Assembly: GCA_020736575.1 (NCBI GenBank)
Contig: JAGPYM010000044.1
Coordinates: 62,001-126,000 of the forward strand
Length of the DNA: 64,000 bases
Reading direction: 5' to 3'
DNA from: Thelonectria olida
Lineage: Eukaryota > Ascomycota > Sordariomycetes > Hypocreales > Nectriaceae
Below, one piece after another: positions 1-11,821 of the stretch (position 1 is the stretch's first letter; each line of letters opens with the position of its first letter). A program made the position numbers and the translations under genes. The notes under the pieces were generated by a model that saw only the letters and a list, made by a program, of their open reading frames with translations, was not told the origin of the DNA and did no database searches.

Positions 1-353
1 GGCCGATCCTGTTCAAGACCATCACCGCAAAAGAAAATCTTGATACAACGATTGGCCCTATCTCCGCCTGCCTGACGGCGGCTGAGGAGTGCGTGGCTTC
101 GATATGCGGCCATCTGGAAGGTGGAATCAAGCACCCACGAGGTTTGGCATGGTATGCTACCTATTGGCTCATCACAGGCAGTTTTGTGCAGGCAACGTGC
201 TGCATGTATGATCCGGCGCACGCGCTCGCGCCGGCATGGAAACTTCAATTGAAACGGGCTGTGGATTGCTTGTCAAATTTGGGCGCAACGCACGGCATGG
301 CCTTGCGGGCTCGGGACATTCTCAAGAAGCTACTTGGTAATTATGCTCAATGA
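1..353 (+). CDS. C-terminal end of a fungal-specific transcription factor (5' part outside window)
   Basis: The frame starting at base 3 is open from the window edge to a TAA at 351-353 and gives about 116 residues. The segment is rich in Ala, Cys and Trp helices (...CLTAAEECVASICGHL..., ...WYATYWLITGSFVQA...) and ends in ...RARDILKKLL. This is the usual look of the last helices of the fungal_trans domain in Zn2Cys6 regulators. The DNA-binding end is not in the window. Its place next to a dehydrogenase, polyol dehydrogenase and sugar porter suggests a local pathway regulator, which is an inference. The family call rests on overall composition only. Confidence 0.55.
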   Translation, partial: PILFKTITAKENLDTTIGPISACLTAAEECVASICGHLEGGIKHPRGLAWYATYWLITGSFVQATCCMYDPAHALAPAWKLQLKRAVDCLSNLGATHGMALRARDILKKLLGNYAQ

Positions 354-716
354 ACCGTGCAAATAGAAGTCTCGCTAATAATCACAGATCAAAGCGAACT
401 ACTACCCTTCTTTGGGACACCGGGGACTTCAGTACCAGCACCAAATGGCTTGCAAGGGGTCTCGCTGAATCCTTGGGACCCTATAGCCCACGGTCAATCA
501 TCCCACAATGCGGCAGTTCAGGACCAGACGGACACCATCTTCTTTGGAGAAGGTGGCATGCCGTTTCCCTGGTACGCCCAGGGGTCGTCGGATGCGGAAC
601 TACTTGATGCAACTGGAGGTATCATGCTACAGGGAAGTTCGGATGCCCGAGGCCCCTACTATGAATGCGGATCATGGATGCCTGCATAACTACAAGAATG
701 AAAAGATTTGAGGCGG

Positions 717-1539
717 CTATGTATAAAGCATTCCTCCATTGGCGCACACGATGTCTCCAGACACCCATCTCGATCGTTCCTCGCACAAGAACCCTACAAT
801 CTCGGCGACATCGTTCTCCGTGCCTGCTCTGGGAGCAGCCGGCGTCTTTTTGTTCTGTTCCTCCATCCGAGCCAAATGCACTTCTCCAGCTGCCCTGTAC
901 ATGTCTGTATCCACGGGCCCCGGGTTCACCGCGTTGACCGTCACGCCGTACTTGTGCCCAAGCTCTGTGCTCCAGACACGGGTCAAGGCTTCAACAGCCG
1001 CCTTGGATGCCGAGTATACAGATTGTGTGGCGTAGCCACCTCTCGCAGAAATGGACGAGAGATTGACAATTCGTCCGCCGGGGTTGACGTATCGGAGAAA
1101 GGCTTGCGTCATGAAGATGACTGCGCGAACGTTGACGTCCATGACCTTGTCGTACTCTTCGTGGGTAACTTCTTCGAGGAGGGTCGCCGCGGACCCAAGG
1201 CCGGCGTTGTTTATCAGGATGTCGAGAGTCGAAACATTGAACGCGGCGAGGGTAGCGGCGAGGACGGTTTCGGGTGAAGAGGGAGACGTAGCGTCAGCTT
1301 GGATCGCATGCGCAGAGGAACCGAGTTCTTCGACTTGGCGCACAAGAGCATCTGCATGAGCTTTCGAGGACGCGGATACGTAGGTAAAAGCGACCTATTC
1401 GATTACTAGTTAGCAAGTACCATGGCACCTAGGAGTGAATACACACCTTGGCACCCTGCCTCGCCAAGGTGAGAACGATGCCCTTGCCAATCCCGCGAGC
1501 TCCCCCCGTGACGATAGCGACCTTGCCTGTTAGTGACAT
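717..1539 (-). CDS. Short-chain dehydrogenase/reductase (classical SDR), 256 aa
   Basis: Two exons, 1447-1539 and 717-1394, are joined across a 52-nt intron (GTGTGT...AATAG) and give 256 aa, the normal length for a classical SDR. The protein starts at the first ATG (MSLTGKVAIVTGG). It carries the nucleotide-binding TGGARGIG motif at about residues 11-18, the NNAG motif at about 93-96, the catalytic Ser region (NLSSIS, about 144) and YSASK, with Tyr about 158 and Lys about 162. The family is NAD(P)H-dependent and cytosolic. FabG-like and sugar/polyol reductases share these motifs, so the substrate cannot be read off. Being next to a polyol dehydrogenase and a sugar porter, with a shared promoter dyad at 1711-1728, suggests a polyol or keto-sugar step. 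Confidence 0.88.
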
Positions 1540-2358
1540 TTTCCTTGGTTCCTGTGTGAGCATGATGCCCTTCGGACGCGTATTTGCGTCTTAGATATAC
1601 TACGATTCGTTCTTCATCATGGCTAACACCGCCGTTTCTCGACTAGCGTCGTGAGCTCCTGATGCCCGCGGCTCGGGATGACTAGAGCAGTGGGGAGGTC
1701 TGAGAGCGCGCTCGGAGGGACCACCGAGCGGAAAGTCTAAGGAGACTGGATACTCGCGGCGGGACCTCCGAGGAGCAGGGGACCAGCCACAGCCAACGAG
1801 GCGTCGAGTTAGACATCGTATAGGTAGTCCGCTCCGGGCGAGTTGCGGGCAGACACAAGGGCCAAGTAAGCACAGTTGTCTAGTTAACTAGACTTCAGGG
1901 GCAAACTATTGATCCCCTGACATATTTGCTTAAGGTGGGTAGCCTGATGAGCGTACCGAGGTGGAAGTAGGGAAAACTTGGAGAAGGCACGTTGCTTTCC
2001 TCTCGGGGGGGCATTAGGTGTCGACAAAGCGCATTAGGAGTCTTGGGATGTCAATGGTGACGGAATTGAAGTCACCATCCTCTCTTAGAAACATCTCACT
2101 GCAAAAATGGCAGTCACTGAGATACTACGCATTTTTCGTCTCGTCTCACGCAGCTTTCTGACGATAAGGATAGAGAAGATAATCTTCGTGTTATGCTCGA
2201 CGATGTGTTCCAAGAAAAGCCATGTCACTTGTTTTCATAATGGTATATGGGAATAAAAGTGACGAAAGGAGTTTTAATTGTGAGGTCTAGTCTAGCTTAT
2301 CGGATCTTTCATTCCTCCATCACACACCATAGCCATGTAGACTCGAAGTCACCAAGTC
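1540..2358. other. Intergenic, upstream of the SDR gene
   Basis: No credible gene. It holds the SDR promoter, with the CGG-N8-CCG dyad 172 bp upstream of the start codon, and the 3' flank of the polyol dehydrogenase gene. Short ORFs here show no family resemblance. Confidence 0.6.
1711..1728. promoter_or_regulatory. CGG-N8-CCG dyad in SDR promoter
   Basis: CTCGGAGGGACCACCGAG is an inverted CTCGG/CCGAG pair with an 8-nt spacing between CGG and CCG. This is the layout bound by dimeric Zn2Cys6 regulators. The same 18-mer with one change occurs at 3822-3839 in the promoter shared by the polyol dehydrogenase and the sugar porter, which suggests common control. Confidence 0.55.
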
Positions 2359-3557
2359 CTATTCATCAATGATCTGGACCTTGATAGCCCTAGCCGCCGG
2401 ATTTGAAGCCGCTGCAAACGCCTCGATGCCTTGTTCCAGTTTGAATCGGTGCGTTACAAGTGGCTTCAAGTCGATGAGTCCCTCAGTGACGAGGCTGATT
2501 GCCTTGGGATATGTGTCGTGGTATCGATATTGAAAGCGCAGGTCAATCTCCTTGGACGAGAGGTGCATGAAAGGAATGTTCTGGAAATCTTTTCCAACAC
2601 CAATCACAAAGACAGAAGCTCCAAACGCCGAGGCCTGAGAGTGTAAGTAAATCCTGGTCAAGTACTTGGTGGAATGAATGCTTACATAGATGGCTGCATG
2701 GATGCTCGACTCAACGCCAGTGCACTCTAAGACCAGTCGAGCCTCTTGGCCCAAAGCCTCTACCATTTTCTTACCCAGGCCTTTGGCATCATCGCCACGC
2801 TCGACGCGAACGGTGCGCACCCGGGGAACTAGTTCTTTTGCTTTGGCTAGGCGGTTCTCGTCCAGATCTGTAATTACGATCGGTGCAGCGCCTGCTGCAT
2901 GAGCTGCAAGGAGAGTGACGAGGCCAATAGGTCCGGCACCGCAGATGACGAGCGGCTGCCCGAGGCAAAGCTTAGACCTATCAATGCCGGCTAGTGCCAC
3001 TGAAAGTGGCTCAAGCAACGAGCCTTCCTCGTAGCTCAAGCTGTCGGGCAAATGATGCAGCCAAGCCTCGGGGTGAAGATGATAGCGACGTAGCGTCCCG
3101 TGGTAAGGCGGAGTCGAGAAGAAGACGACATCGGGACAAGCGTTGTACTGCCCGGTCCTGCAGTAGTAGCAAGTTGGTTTAGAGCAGGGAATGCCGCACT
3201 CGAGGGCGACTCTATCACCTAAACGAGGATATCAACATCGAGCCACACCCACAGGCATGAAGCAAGTCATGACGCACCTGGCTTGAATCTGGTCACGTCT
3301 TTTCCTGTTTTGATCACCACGCCCGAACTCTCATGGCCCAGGCCGTTCTCACCACACACAACCATGTCGCCAATATGGCCGTGCTTCCAGAAGTGAACAT
3401 CTGAGCCACAGATGCCCGTTGCGCGGACATGGATCAAACAGTCCGTGGGGCCTGGCTCCGGGATGTCTGTTTCGATGAGGTGCAGGTCATGAGCTGGGTT
3501 CGTTTGAACCGCAACGTTGTGCGGCTTTCGTTGCAAGACTTCGGTGACTGATGCCAT
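2359..3557 (-). CDS. Zinc-dependent polyol dehydrogenase (sorbitol/xylitol/L-arabinitol dehydrogenase-like), 362 aa
   Basis: Three exons (3278-3557, 2686-3218, 2359-2634) close in frame to 362 aa, typical for medium-chain polyol dehydrogenases. The ATG at 3557 (MASVTEV) is used; the longer frame upstream only begins with TTG. The catalytic zinc ligands are visible as Cys50 in GICGSD and His75/Glu76 in GLGHES. A structural-zinc lobe follows (C-GIP-C...C-YY-C...C). The NAD fold has GAGPIG followed by an acidic ITDLDENR turn, which favours NAD over NADP. The reaction is polyol + NAD to ketose + NADH in the cytosol, as in L-arabinose/D-xylose catabolism. Which polyol is used cannot be decided. 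It is divergent from the sugar porter, with 574 bp between the chosen starts. Confidence 0.9.
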
Positions 3558-3821
3558 TGTGTAACGTGCTTGAAATTGTTGATGTTGATTATCCAAGTCC
3601 TTTGCTTGAATGGCTGCTGACTGACTGGGTGAAGGGCTTCAAATACTTGTAGTCTATCATACTGATAACTTTTGCGTCTCCACTGAACTCAATCGTGCCA
3701 AATAGAGTCTCATACTTGTTAGTTTCACGATGCACTTGCAGAGTTCACTCGGTCGCTCATCCGCTCAGTCAAGTTCGGCCATGGCCCCTATTGGTGCGCC
3801 TGGTGAACTCATCCACACTAG

Positions 3822-3839
3822 CTCGGAGGGAGCACCGAG
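3822..3839. promoter_or_regulatory. CGG-N8-CCG dyad in the dehydrogenase/porter promoter
   Basis: CTCGGAGGGAGCACCGAG matches 17 of 18 bases of the element at 1711-1728. It lies between the divergent polyol dehydrogenase and sugar porter genes, 265 bp from the dehydrogenase start. Confidence 0.55.
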
Positions 3840-3925
3840 GGGGATCATGTCACCAGGAGGCGATTCATTTCTTCACTTACGCCAGAGACTGACTCGAGAC
3901 AGCAATAGTTCAACCCGGAGGTACA

Positions 3926-3941
3926 CCGAGCCGCTGCTCGG
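3926..3941. promoter_or_regulatory. Everted CCGAG-N6-CTCGG repeat
   Basis: CCGAGCCGCTGCTCGG is a self-complementary arrangement of the same CCGAG/CTCGG half-sites in the opposite orientation, 86 bp after the dyad and 155 bp before the first in-frame ATG of the porter. It may be a second site for the same regulator. Confidence 0.4.
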
Positions 3942-4131
3942 TCGCCATTTCAAAGTCTTTCTGGCAACACAATGGTGTCCTGCGGGGGACGGTGACTCCG
4001 CACTTCCCCAGCTTCTCCGCATTGGTAGAGAGCTGGGGAACGCTGTGAATAGGTAAATTTGAATAGTATAATAAGGTGCCATGCCCATCAACATGTTCGC
4101 CTTCACCTCAGACAAGCCAGCAGCAATCAAG

Positions 4132-6296
4132 ATGACCATGTCGTATCACGTTGAGCAAGCGAGCCAGTAAGACCGTCTTTCCTTCCTCGTCGAAGCCATA
4201 GCTAACCGTGTTAAAAGCCCGGAAACCTCTGTCGACAAGGCACGAAGACAGAGTGTTGCCAGTATGACACACAATGATGCCGGAGAGTGAGTGTCAATCC
4301 AGTTCCATACACGAATCGATTCTAACAGTCCAAGGATCAAAAACCCACTCGCTGGCGTACCCAAGGCAGACCTCCTTCATGACGTCGAAACGTACGCCCA
4401 GGAGCATGACTTGACCGATGCCCTGCCATTTCTTCGTAAAGGAGCGCTTGTTGCCCAGAAGCCCGAAGACTTTGAGTCGCTTGAGGAACTAGACGAGCAA
4501 GACCGCCAAAAGCTCCGAGAGGAGAAGGAACATAGATGGAAGCATCCAAAGGCTCTCTACTACACCATTCTTCTGAATTCTATCTCGGCAGCCATTCAGG
4601 GTTGGGACCAGACAGGCTCCAACGGGGCCAATTTGTCCTTCCCTCAAGCTTTTGGCATTGCTGCCGAAGGAGATGAGTGCATGGCCGCCGGCACATGCGA
4701 GAAGAATTCTTGGATTGTCGGTGCCATCAATAGTGCACCGTACATGGCCATTGCCCTCTTGTAGGTTCTATTCTGCAAAGTCGGCTCGAAAATTACTGAC
4801 CGTCTAAGCGCCTGCTGGCTCTCCGACCCGTTGAACGACCTGATCGGTCGCCGAGGAGCAATTTTCATCGGAGCCATCTTCAGTCTGCTCGCTCCCATCG
4901 GCCAGGCCCTCGCTCAGACTTGGCCGCAGATCTTGGTTTGCAGAATTCTGCTTGGCATTGGCATGGGCCTCAAGGAAGTCACAGTTCCCGTCTTCTCGGC
5001 CGAAAACGCACCTACTAGTATCCGTGGAGCCTTGGTCATGTCATGGCAGCTATGCGTGGCTTTCGGAATCATGCTGGGTTTCACCGCAAACCTGGTCGTG
5101 GTCAACACCGGAGATATAGCATGGAGGCTTCAATTCGGCGCTGCATTCATTCCGGCGGTGCCTCTGCTCATCGGCATCTACTTTGCGCCGGAGTCGCCCA
5201 GATGGTTGATCAAGAAGGGGAGGCACGCGAAGGCGTACAGGTCGCTCCTCCGACTGCGCAACTCGCCGCTTCAAGCCGCCAGGGATCTATACTATATCCA
5301 TGCACAGCTGCTCGCCGAGCAAGCCTTGATCAAGGAAGAAGGCTTCGAGCAGGCCAACTTTTTCACCAGAGCTGTTGAGCTAGTTACGGTTCCCCGCGTG
5401 CGTCGCGCAACGCAGGCTTCAGGAATCATCATGATTGCCCAGCAAATGTGTGGCAGTGAGTGCTCCTGGGATATTTTGCTGCAAGACGATAAAGCTTACT
5501 CTTTCACAGTCAACATTATTGCTTTCTACTCGTCGACAATCTTTTCCCAGGCCGGTGCGAGTAACATTGAAGCACTTCTCGTGTCGTGGGGTTTTGGAAT
5601 GGTATGTCTCCTCGATTGCCTTGAATCGACTCATCATAGCACTTGAAACTAACTTAGTAGACCATGTTCGTGTTTGCGTTTCCAGCCCTCTACACCATCG
5701 ACACCTGGGGTCGTCGTGCCCTGCTCATCGCTACCTTTCCCTTCATGTTTCTCACGCTTCTCGGTGCGGGCATGTCATTCTACATACCCGAGTCCTCGAC
5801 CGCTCATCTGGGCTTGATTGCATTCTTCATCTTTGCCTTTGTTGCCTTTTACTCTCCTGGAGAAGGTCCTTGCGCCTTTGTCTACTCTGCCGAAGTCTTC
5901 CCTCTTTCCCACAGAGAGATTGGCATGTCGTGGGCAGTGGCGACGAACAACTTCTGGGCGGCTGTGCTTGGACTCACCTTTCCGCGCATGCTGATTGCCT
6001 TCACTCCCGCCGGAAGTTTTGGTTTCTATGCTGGATTGAACATCATCGCTCTTATCGCAATCTTTCTGTTTATGCCCGAGACTAGCAAGAGGAGTTTGGA
6101 GGAGCTCGACTATGTCTTTGCGGTACCGACTACGGTCCATGCGAAGTACCAACTCACCAAGGTCTTGCCGTGGTGGACCAAGAGGTATGTGCTTCGTCAA
6201 AAGCATGCTGTCGAACCAGAGCTGTACCATTTCGAGAGCACCGAGGCCTACCCCAGGGGAATGGAACGCTCCGATGACATGGACGAGAAGAACTAG
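4132..6296 (+). CDS. MFS sugar/polyol:H+ symporter (sugar porter family), 636 aa
   Basis: Six exons (4132-4166, 4218-4286, 4329-4760, 4809-5455, 5510-5601, 5661-6296) join in frame to 636 aa. There is a long cytosolic N-terminus of about 120 residues, then the first membrane helix and the [15 protein letters not shown] segment usual in fungal sugar/inositol porters. The loop motif GRR (LIGRRG) lies after helix 2, PESPRWL near mid-protein, WGRR in the second half and [12 protein letters not shown] after the last helix. It sits in the plasma membrane and imports a sugar or polyol with protons; the exact substrate is unknown. Four in-frame ATGs (4081, 4093, 4132, 4138) compete as starts. Intron 1 has a clear CTAAC branch site. 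It is divergent from the polyol dehydrogenase and shares its promoter dyad. Confidence 0.9.
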
Positions 6297-7678
6297 GTGC
6301 TCTCTGATGTTGAATCAGTTCTTCGTTGTTGGGGGTTGGATGCGCGTCTATTTCGGTGAGACTGGGGGGCAGTTCTACCTAATTTGGGTACGATTGAGTG
6401 TTTGGTGTGTTTTGTCAGATTAGTTTCTCGGAAATGCAGTATGTGTAACGCACAATACATGCCTTCGTCATGTTTTTGTTCTTAGCCCTGCAATGACCGC
6501 GGATTGGGTGACCTTGGGATCAGACATCCATAGGTGGCTGAAGCTATTGGGGGCCACTTCACTGACGTGACGAGATGTGAGGATGTGCATGCATTGGCGG
6601 TGCTGACCAGTGCTGCTTGCTCACAGACCGAGGTGCATTCCCCTGAAACAATAGTCCTATGTACTCCCTAAATACTACTTCATCCCATCCATGCTTTTCG
6701 ATGCATGCCAATGACAAACGACCTGCACATTGGGAAGATTCTAAGTTGGGGAATAAGCTTACCCTGGAGGCTGCATATAAACAACGCGCGCCACTAGCCC
6801 ATGTCTCAGCTGTCCAAAATCCACCAGAATGATGCAACGACAGTGCGTGGCTGCTAAGAATAGCTTGGCAAATTACCGGCGTCTTCGGCTAGAGGCATTA
6901 GGACGACACCTGACGTCAATAGATGCGCCCTTGCTCGTGTTAGGAATCGCGTTCGAGGCCAGTGTCGGTGAACCCGTCCACACCAGCTGAAGGGCGGCAA
7001 CGCTGTCACACACTCTCTCAGCTCTCTCCTTCGCACGACTTGGGGCAATATGACAGTCTGACAGGGCCAAAATGACCAAGGGACCAACCGTGTGCAAAAG
7101 GCCATCTGCCGGCGTCGTACCAGGCTTGCAGGCCAAGACCACTGGCCACCACTCGGGTTGGACGAAAGCCAATTTCCCCTGGATATCATTGCATCGGTGC
7201 ATCATGCAGTCCACTCCCAATGCCGTCCTCGGCTATCGGCACGTTGGGCACAGATCTCGCTCACGCGTCGACGTTGCACAGCGAAAACTTGCCAGTGCCA
7301 CTTCAAGCCCCCAGTTCGTATTCCTTCCGTACCTTACCGTATCGCCCGTCAGACTCCGTCGGGGCAATGATGAGGATGGCCATGGCTAATGACGCCGGCT
7401 TATGGGTTCGATCTGAAATGCCACAGTCCTGTTTGTGGGGGATGCTAGCGTTGACGGCAGTCATGACCTCCTCGTATTGGCATTTGGAGAGCACAGCCTG
7501 CAGATCTAACTAGACCACACCACAGGTTCGAAGAGATGTGTGAGCGCAGGGGGTCAATGCAAAATGTCGAAATATCTTAAAAGCATCACCAAGGCCGCAT
7601 TCAAGATGTGTCTCATCATCTGTGTCCCATCATCTTCACCTTGATCCACGATAGCTGGAGCACCGGCCGCATCACACC
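6297..7678. other. Intergenic, about 1.4 kb
   Basis: Contains the 3' flank of the porter and the promoter of the oligosaccharide oxidase. Several ORFs of 90-115 codons occur on both strands, but they overlap one another and show no domain or signal peptide. No RNA gene was recognised. Confidence 0.55.
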
Positions 7679-9266
7679 ATGCTTCAATCCTTAACCAACA
7701 TCGTCTTGGCCCTCGCCGTCCAGGCCTCACTGTCCGTCGCCGTCCCCACCAGGCGCGATGCGATAACATCTTGCCTCACCACTGCCAAGGTCCCCATTGA
7801 TGTCAAGGGCACTCAGGATTGGACGCAAGATGGCACCGCTTACAACTTGCGCCTTCAATACACACCCGTTGCCATCGCAGTCCCTACCACCGTCGCTCAA
7901 ATTTCAGCGGCCGTCGCCTGCGGCGAGAAGCACGGTATCGCTGTCAGTGCAAAGAGCGGAGGCCACAGCTACACATCGCTCGGCTTTGGCGGAGAGGATG
8001 GCCACCTTATGATTGAGCTGGATCGCATGTACGGCGTCAAACTGGCCGCGGACGGCACCGCGAAGATTCAGCCAGGCGCACGACTCGGCCATGTCGCAAC
8101 AGAGCTGTGGAATCAAGGAAAGAGAGCCATTTCTCATGGCACATGCCCAGGGTAAGTTGAATATGAAACAGATGCACACAGTCAGAGATCTGCATGCTGA
8201 CAACGACAGTGTCGGTATCGGTGGCCATGCTCTCCACGGCGGCTATGGCATGGTCTCACGTAAGTACGGCCTTACTCTGGATTGGATCAAGGGAGCTACA
8301 GTCGTTCTGCACAACGGCACCGTGGTTCGCTGCTCTGCGACGCAGCGGCCAAATCTGTTCTGGGCCGTCCGAGGAGCTGGCTCGTCGTTTGGCATCGTCG
8401 CCGAGCTCGAGTTCAACACCTTCCCAGCCCCGGCGCAAGTCACCTACTTCGACGTCTACCTCCCCTGGAACTCGCAGACGGCCGCCAACGGTCTAAAAAA
8501 CGTGCAGGACTTTGGAAAGACTATGCCTGCGGAATTTACAATGCAGGTATTCATGTCCAAGAACGGCTACAGTCTCGACGGCGCGTACGTGGGTGATGAG
8601 GCCAGTCTGCGAAAGGCGATCCAGCCTCTCCTTACAAAGCTGGGAGCGCAACTCGGAGATGCTCGAGCCCTTGCATGGCTCGATCTTGTGGCACACTTTG
8701 CGGGCACCGGAGACATTAACCCGACTAGTGCTGCATACAACGCGGTAAGCATATGCACTCCTTCGTTGACCTGTCACATACTAATGCAAAGTCAGCACGA
8801 CACGTTTTACGCCAGCAGCATGATGACCCCGGCCTTGACCTTGGACCAGTTCAAATCATTCGTCGACTACATCTCCACCACGGGAGCGAGCACCAGCCAC
8901 AACTGGTGGATGCAGATGGACCTGCACGGTGGTCAATACTCGGCCGTGAGCAAGCCCAAGACGACTGACACGGCCTATGTGCATCGGGACAAGCTGCTGC
9001 TGTTCCAGCTGTACGACAGCGTCCCGCAGGGTCAGCAGTACCCATCGGACGGCTTCCCACTGATGAAGGGCTTCAGGCAGAGCATCAGCAAGTCCCTCAA
9101 GGACGGGCAGTGGGGAATGTATGCCAACTACCCTGATTCGCAGCTGAGTCAAGCCGACGCCAACAGCTTGTACTGGGGAACAAACCGTCCGAGGTTGGCA
9201 TCGATCAAGACCATCTATGACTCAAAGAATCTTTTTAGAAGTCCTCAATCGGTAAAGGGCGCTTAG
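7679..9266 (+). CDS. Secreted FAD-linked oligosaccharide oxidase (AA7 / berberine-bridge-like), 492 aa
   Basis: Three exons (7679-8151, 8210-8744, 8796-9266) give 492 aa. A signal peptide covers about residues 1-21. The FAD-binding PCMH domain contains KSGGHSY with His96, and [18 protein letters not shown] with Cys156. His plus Cys is the pair that makes two covalent bonds to FAD in gluco- and chito-oligosaccharide oxidases. The C-terminal part (DVHGGQ..., [24 protein letters not shown]) also resembles that group. The reaction is oxidation of the reducing-end C1 of an oligosaccharide to a lactone, with H2O2 released outside the cell. The substrate (gluco-, chito- or other) is not decidable. 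It is a single extracellular enzyme gene with no obvious partner. Confidence 0.88.
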
Positions 9267-9434
9267 ATTTGGACATGAACTTGGGTTACTATTCTGTGTA
9301 TATACTTCTTAGGAAATTCGGTCTGGTAAATAGGTTAATGAGGATACTACGGATAAATGAGCAAGGAATTTCAAATTAATTGGAAAGTGAAACAGGTGTC
9401 TGAAATACATCATACACTGACAAATTATTCGTTT

Positions 9435-11821
9435 TCAGTCGTCAAAGATATTCTCTAGGCCTTCTATCCGGTCCGGCACCCTGGTTTGGAATGAGTTCTC
9501 GTCGTCAGGCCTCTCCGTGAGATCAGGCACAGGGATGGTGTAGTCATCATCAACTTGCACTACCCAATCGTTGCGGAAGAAGTCAAGTCCCAGTTGATAT
9601 CCTTGAGGACTCTCGTGGAGTGCCATTGGCGGGACGACAAGCACAGGTGCTGGCACATCCTCTCCAACCGTAACGAATTCCGAAGGGATTGAGTCATCAG
9701 CCCAGCACGCAGCAAAGTTGATTCGAGGTAGCCTTTTTCCATCCTTGCTTTGGACAATAAAGATTTTGTCCCGAACTATCTCCACGTTGGCCTCGTTGAT
9801 GACAATTTCCTCATTTAGGATCAGAAATGGAGTCCCGAACAGGTGTTTGCGTGAATAGTCGCAGCACAAGTCGTAGGCTTTCATGACTTCGTTGTTCTTC
9901 CAGGGATTGAAAATGGGAAAGGAATGCATTGGGCAACAGCCATCTCCATCTTCCTCAAAGTCCTGGAGCTCCTCAGGCTCACCATCCCAATCCTCAAACG
10001 CCCACTCTAGGGGCTTGGTGGGACCCGTCTTGATTAACGAGTCGACATCGTTCTTTTGCAGCTTTCTAAAACCCGTGGGCGCTTGATGTGATGGAGGTGA
10101 TAGAGAGGACCAAACGTCGTCGGTGCTCTCGTATTTTCTTTGAACTTTTGTCGAGCTGACCAGCGACGCAAAAGACTGCTGGCCGACTTTGCAGTTGAAA
10201 AAGTCGAGTAGGGCCATCAGAGCACATTCCTTGACGTTGAGTTCGGGGTTTTTGAGAAACCAGTAAGTCTGGCCGTTGGTCAGGAAGCGTGCTCCCTGGA
10301 ACTCCTTCAAGAAGTACATGGGTGGTTGCGTGGCGGTCTTTTCGACTGCCCAATGAAACGAATTCGCACGTTCGAAACACTCATTTGCATACGAGGACAG
10401 ACTTTGGTCAAACATGCTGTGGCCCGTCATGTAACAAGCTTCGTTAAAGAGGGCCGAGATGCTGTCGTCGTGGCCCAGTTGCTCGTCTTTGAATACGAGT
10501 TCAGTGCGAATGAAGACTTTTTGTCCATCTAGAAATGGCCATCCTTCGTGCTCATATCGCTGGTCGAAAATGAGACAAGTGGCTTCCTCAACCTCGTTGA
10601 TGCAAACATCCTTGACGCGTAGAGTCGGGTTATTGCAGCCCGTACTTAAATTGATGAGCATTGTGTACTTGGAGACGTGAGACTGGGCGCTGTCGAAGTA
10701 GGGCGTATCCAAGTGACTCTGGAAATGGGCGTCGTCAGCGTTGAACCTGTTGCACCGAAACACGTAGTTGACAAACTCGAACGACGAGTTCAGCCGGCCT
10801 GTGGCTAGCTTATCGAGCATATCGCTGGACTTGATGGCCCTGGTGAGGGCCTTGCTGAGCAGAGTGGAGTGGAAGATGAATCTTTGTCCACCGCGAGTGC
10901 TTTTGTTCAACGGTGAAACGTATAGGTCAAGTTGTGATAATTCCTTCAAAAGCTCGCGTGCTACACCTTGCAGTTGGCAGGTGAAGACTTCGCGGTCCGA
11001 CTGGACTTGTCTTGACTCGCTCAAGGACAGGCTGAGGTCGGAAGTACTTTGGTGAGATATTTTGGATTCAAGCCAAGTGTCCAATGGAACGACGTTTTCG
11101 AAATTGTGATAGGAGAGGTCTGCTGGGTTGACGAAGACGGCGAATAGTTTTGGGTTGTTCATAACTTGAGCATAGAGCTTTGCCTCGCCTTGGCCCACCT
11201 TGTCGTCTAGGTTTTCGATAAATCTGATCATACTGAATGTATTTGAGGGGTGAAAGGAAAGGCACAGTCCGCCAAGTTGTAGCTCTTCGAGGCCTTGGTC
11301 TATGAGTTGGACCATCTTCTGCAGGAGGTCTTTCTCTGTTTCACCCAGTAAGCCAGCCATCTCCGCAATGTACAAGTCTCGCACGCCAACAGCGACAATT
11401 CTTTTCTGCTCGATGGTCAAATCCCGATAGTTGGAGGTGCCGTCCGCATAGTCTAGGATTCGCGTCCAGTACGACAGTGTGCGGAACAGAAGCACATCTG
11501 GGGCATCTGAGGGGGACGTTTCAAAGATTAAGGGATAGACTCTCGCATCCAATATGTCCCCTTGAATGACGTGCCGCATCCAAGCAGAGTCTTTCCCCTC
11601 ACTCTGAGATGATGAGAGGTTGATTTTGGTCTCGTCCACCTGATATGTCCCATCGGGATGAACCTTGCACCATTTGGCGCATAGTTCATCTGAATCACCA
11701 TCAACCTTCAACTTTTCTGTGTATGTGTTAATGTTGTGGTTTACGCCAGGGGCATGGCCCAAAGTAGCGACTTACTCGTGGCGGCTCGCTCGCCCGGATC
11801 AGAGAGTTTTCGCCCCGTCAT
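9435..11821 (-). CDS. Large protein with a 2-oxoglutarate/Fe(II) oxygenase domain (prolyl-4-hydroxylase-like), 775 aa
   Basis: A 46-nt first exon (11776-11821, MTGRKLSDPGERAAT) joins exon 2 (9435-11716) across a 59-nt intron and gives 775 aa. The central part reads like a 2OG-Fe(II) oxygenase: HLDTPYF gives His350 and Asp352, and YEHEGWPFLDGQKVFIRTEL gives the distal His405 and the 2-oxoglutarate-binding basic residue near 419. The N-terminal 250 residues and the C-terminal 300 residues have no family that I recognise. The C-terminal part has an acidic run and several His/Cys (CCPMHSF). No signal peptide is seen, so it is probably intracellular. The substrate is unknown. A related fold without activity cannot be excluded. 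Confidence 0.7.

Noticed and set aside
3558..3596. Longer N-terminus for the polyol dehydrogenase
   Set aside because: The extension begins with TTG, and the ATG at 3557 matches the usual family start.
6854..7513. Several overlapping ORFs of 90-115 codons on both strands
   Set aside because: They compete with one another, and none shows a domain, signal peptide or sensible splice extension.
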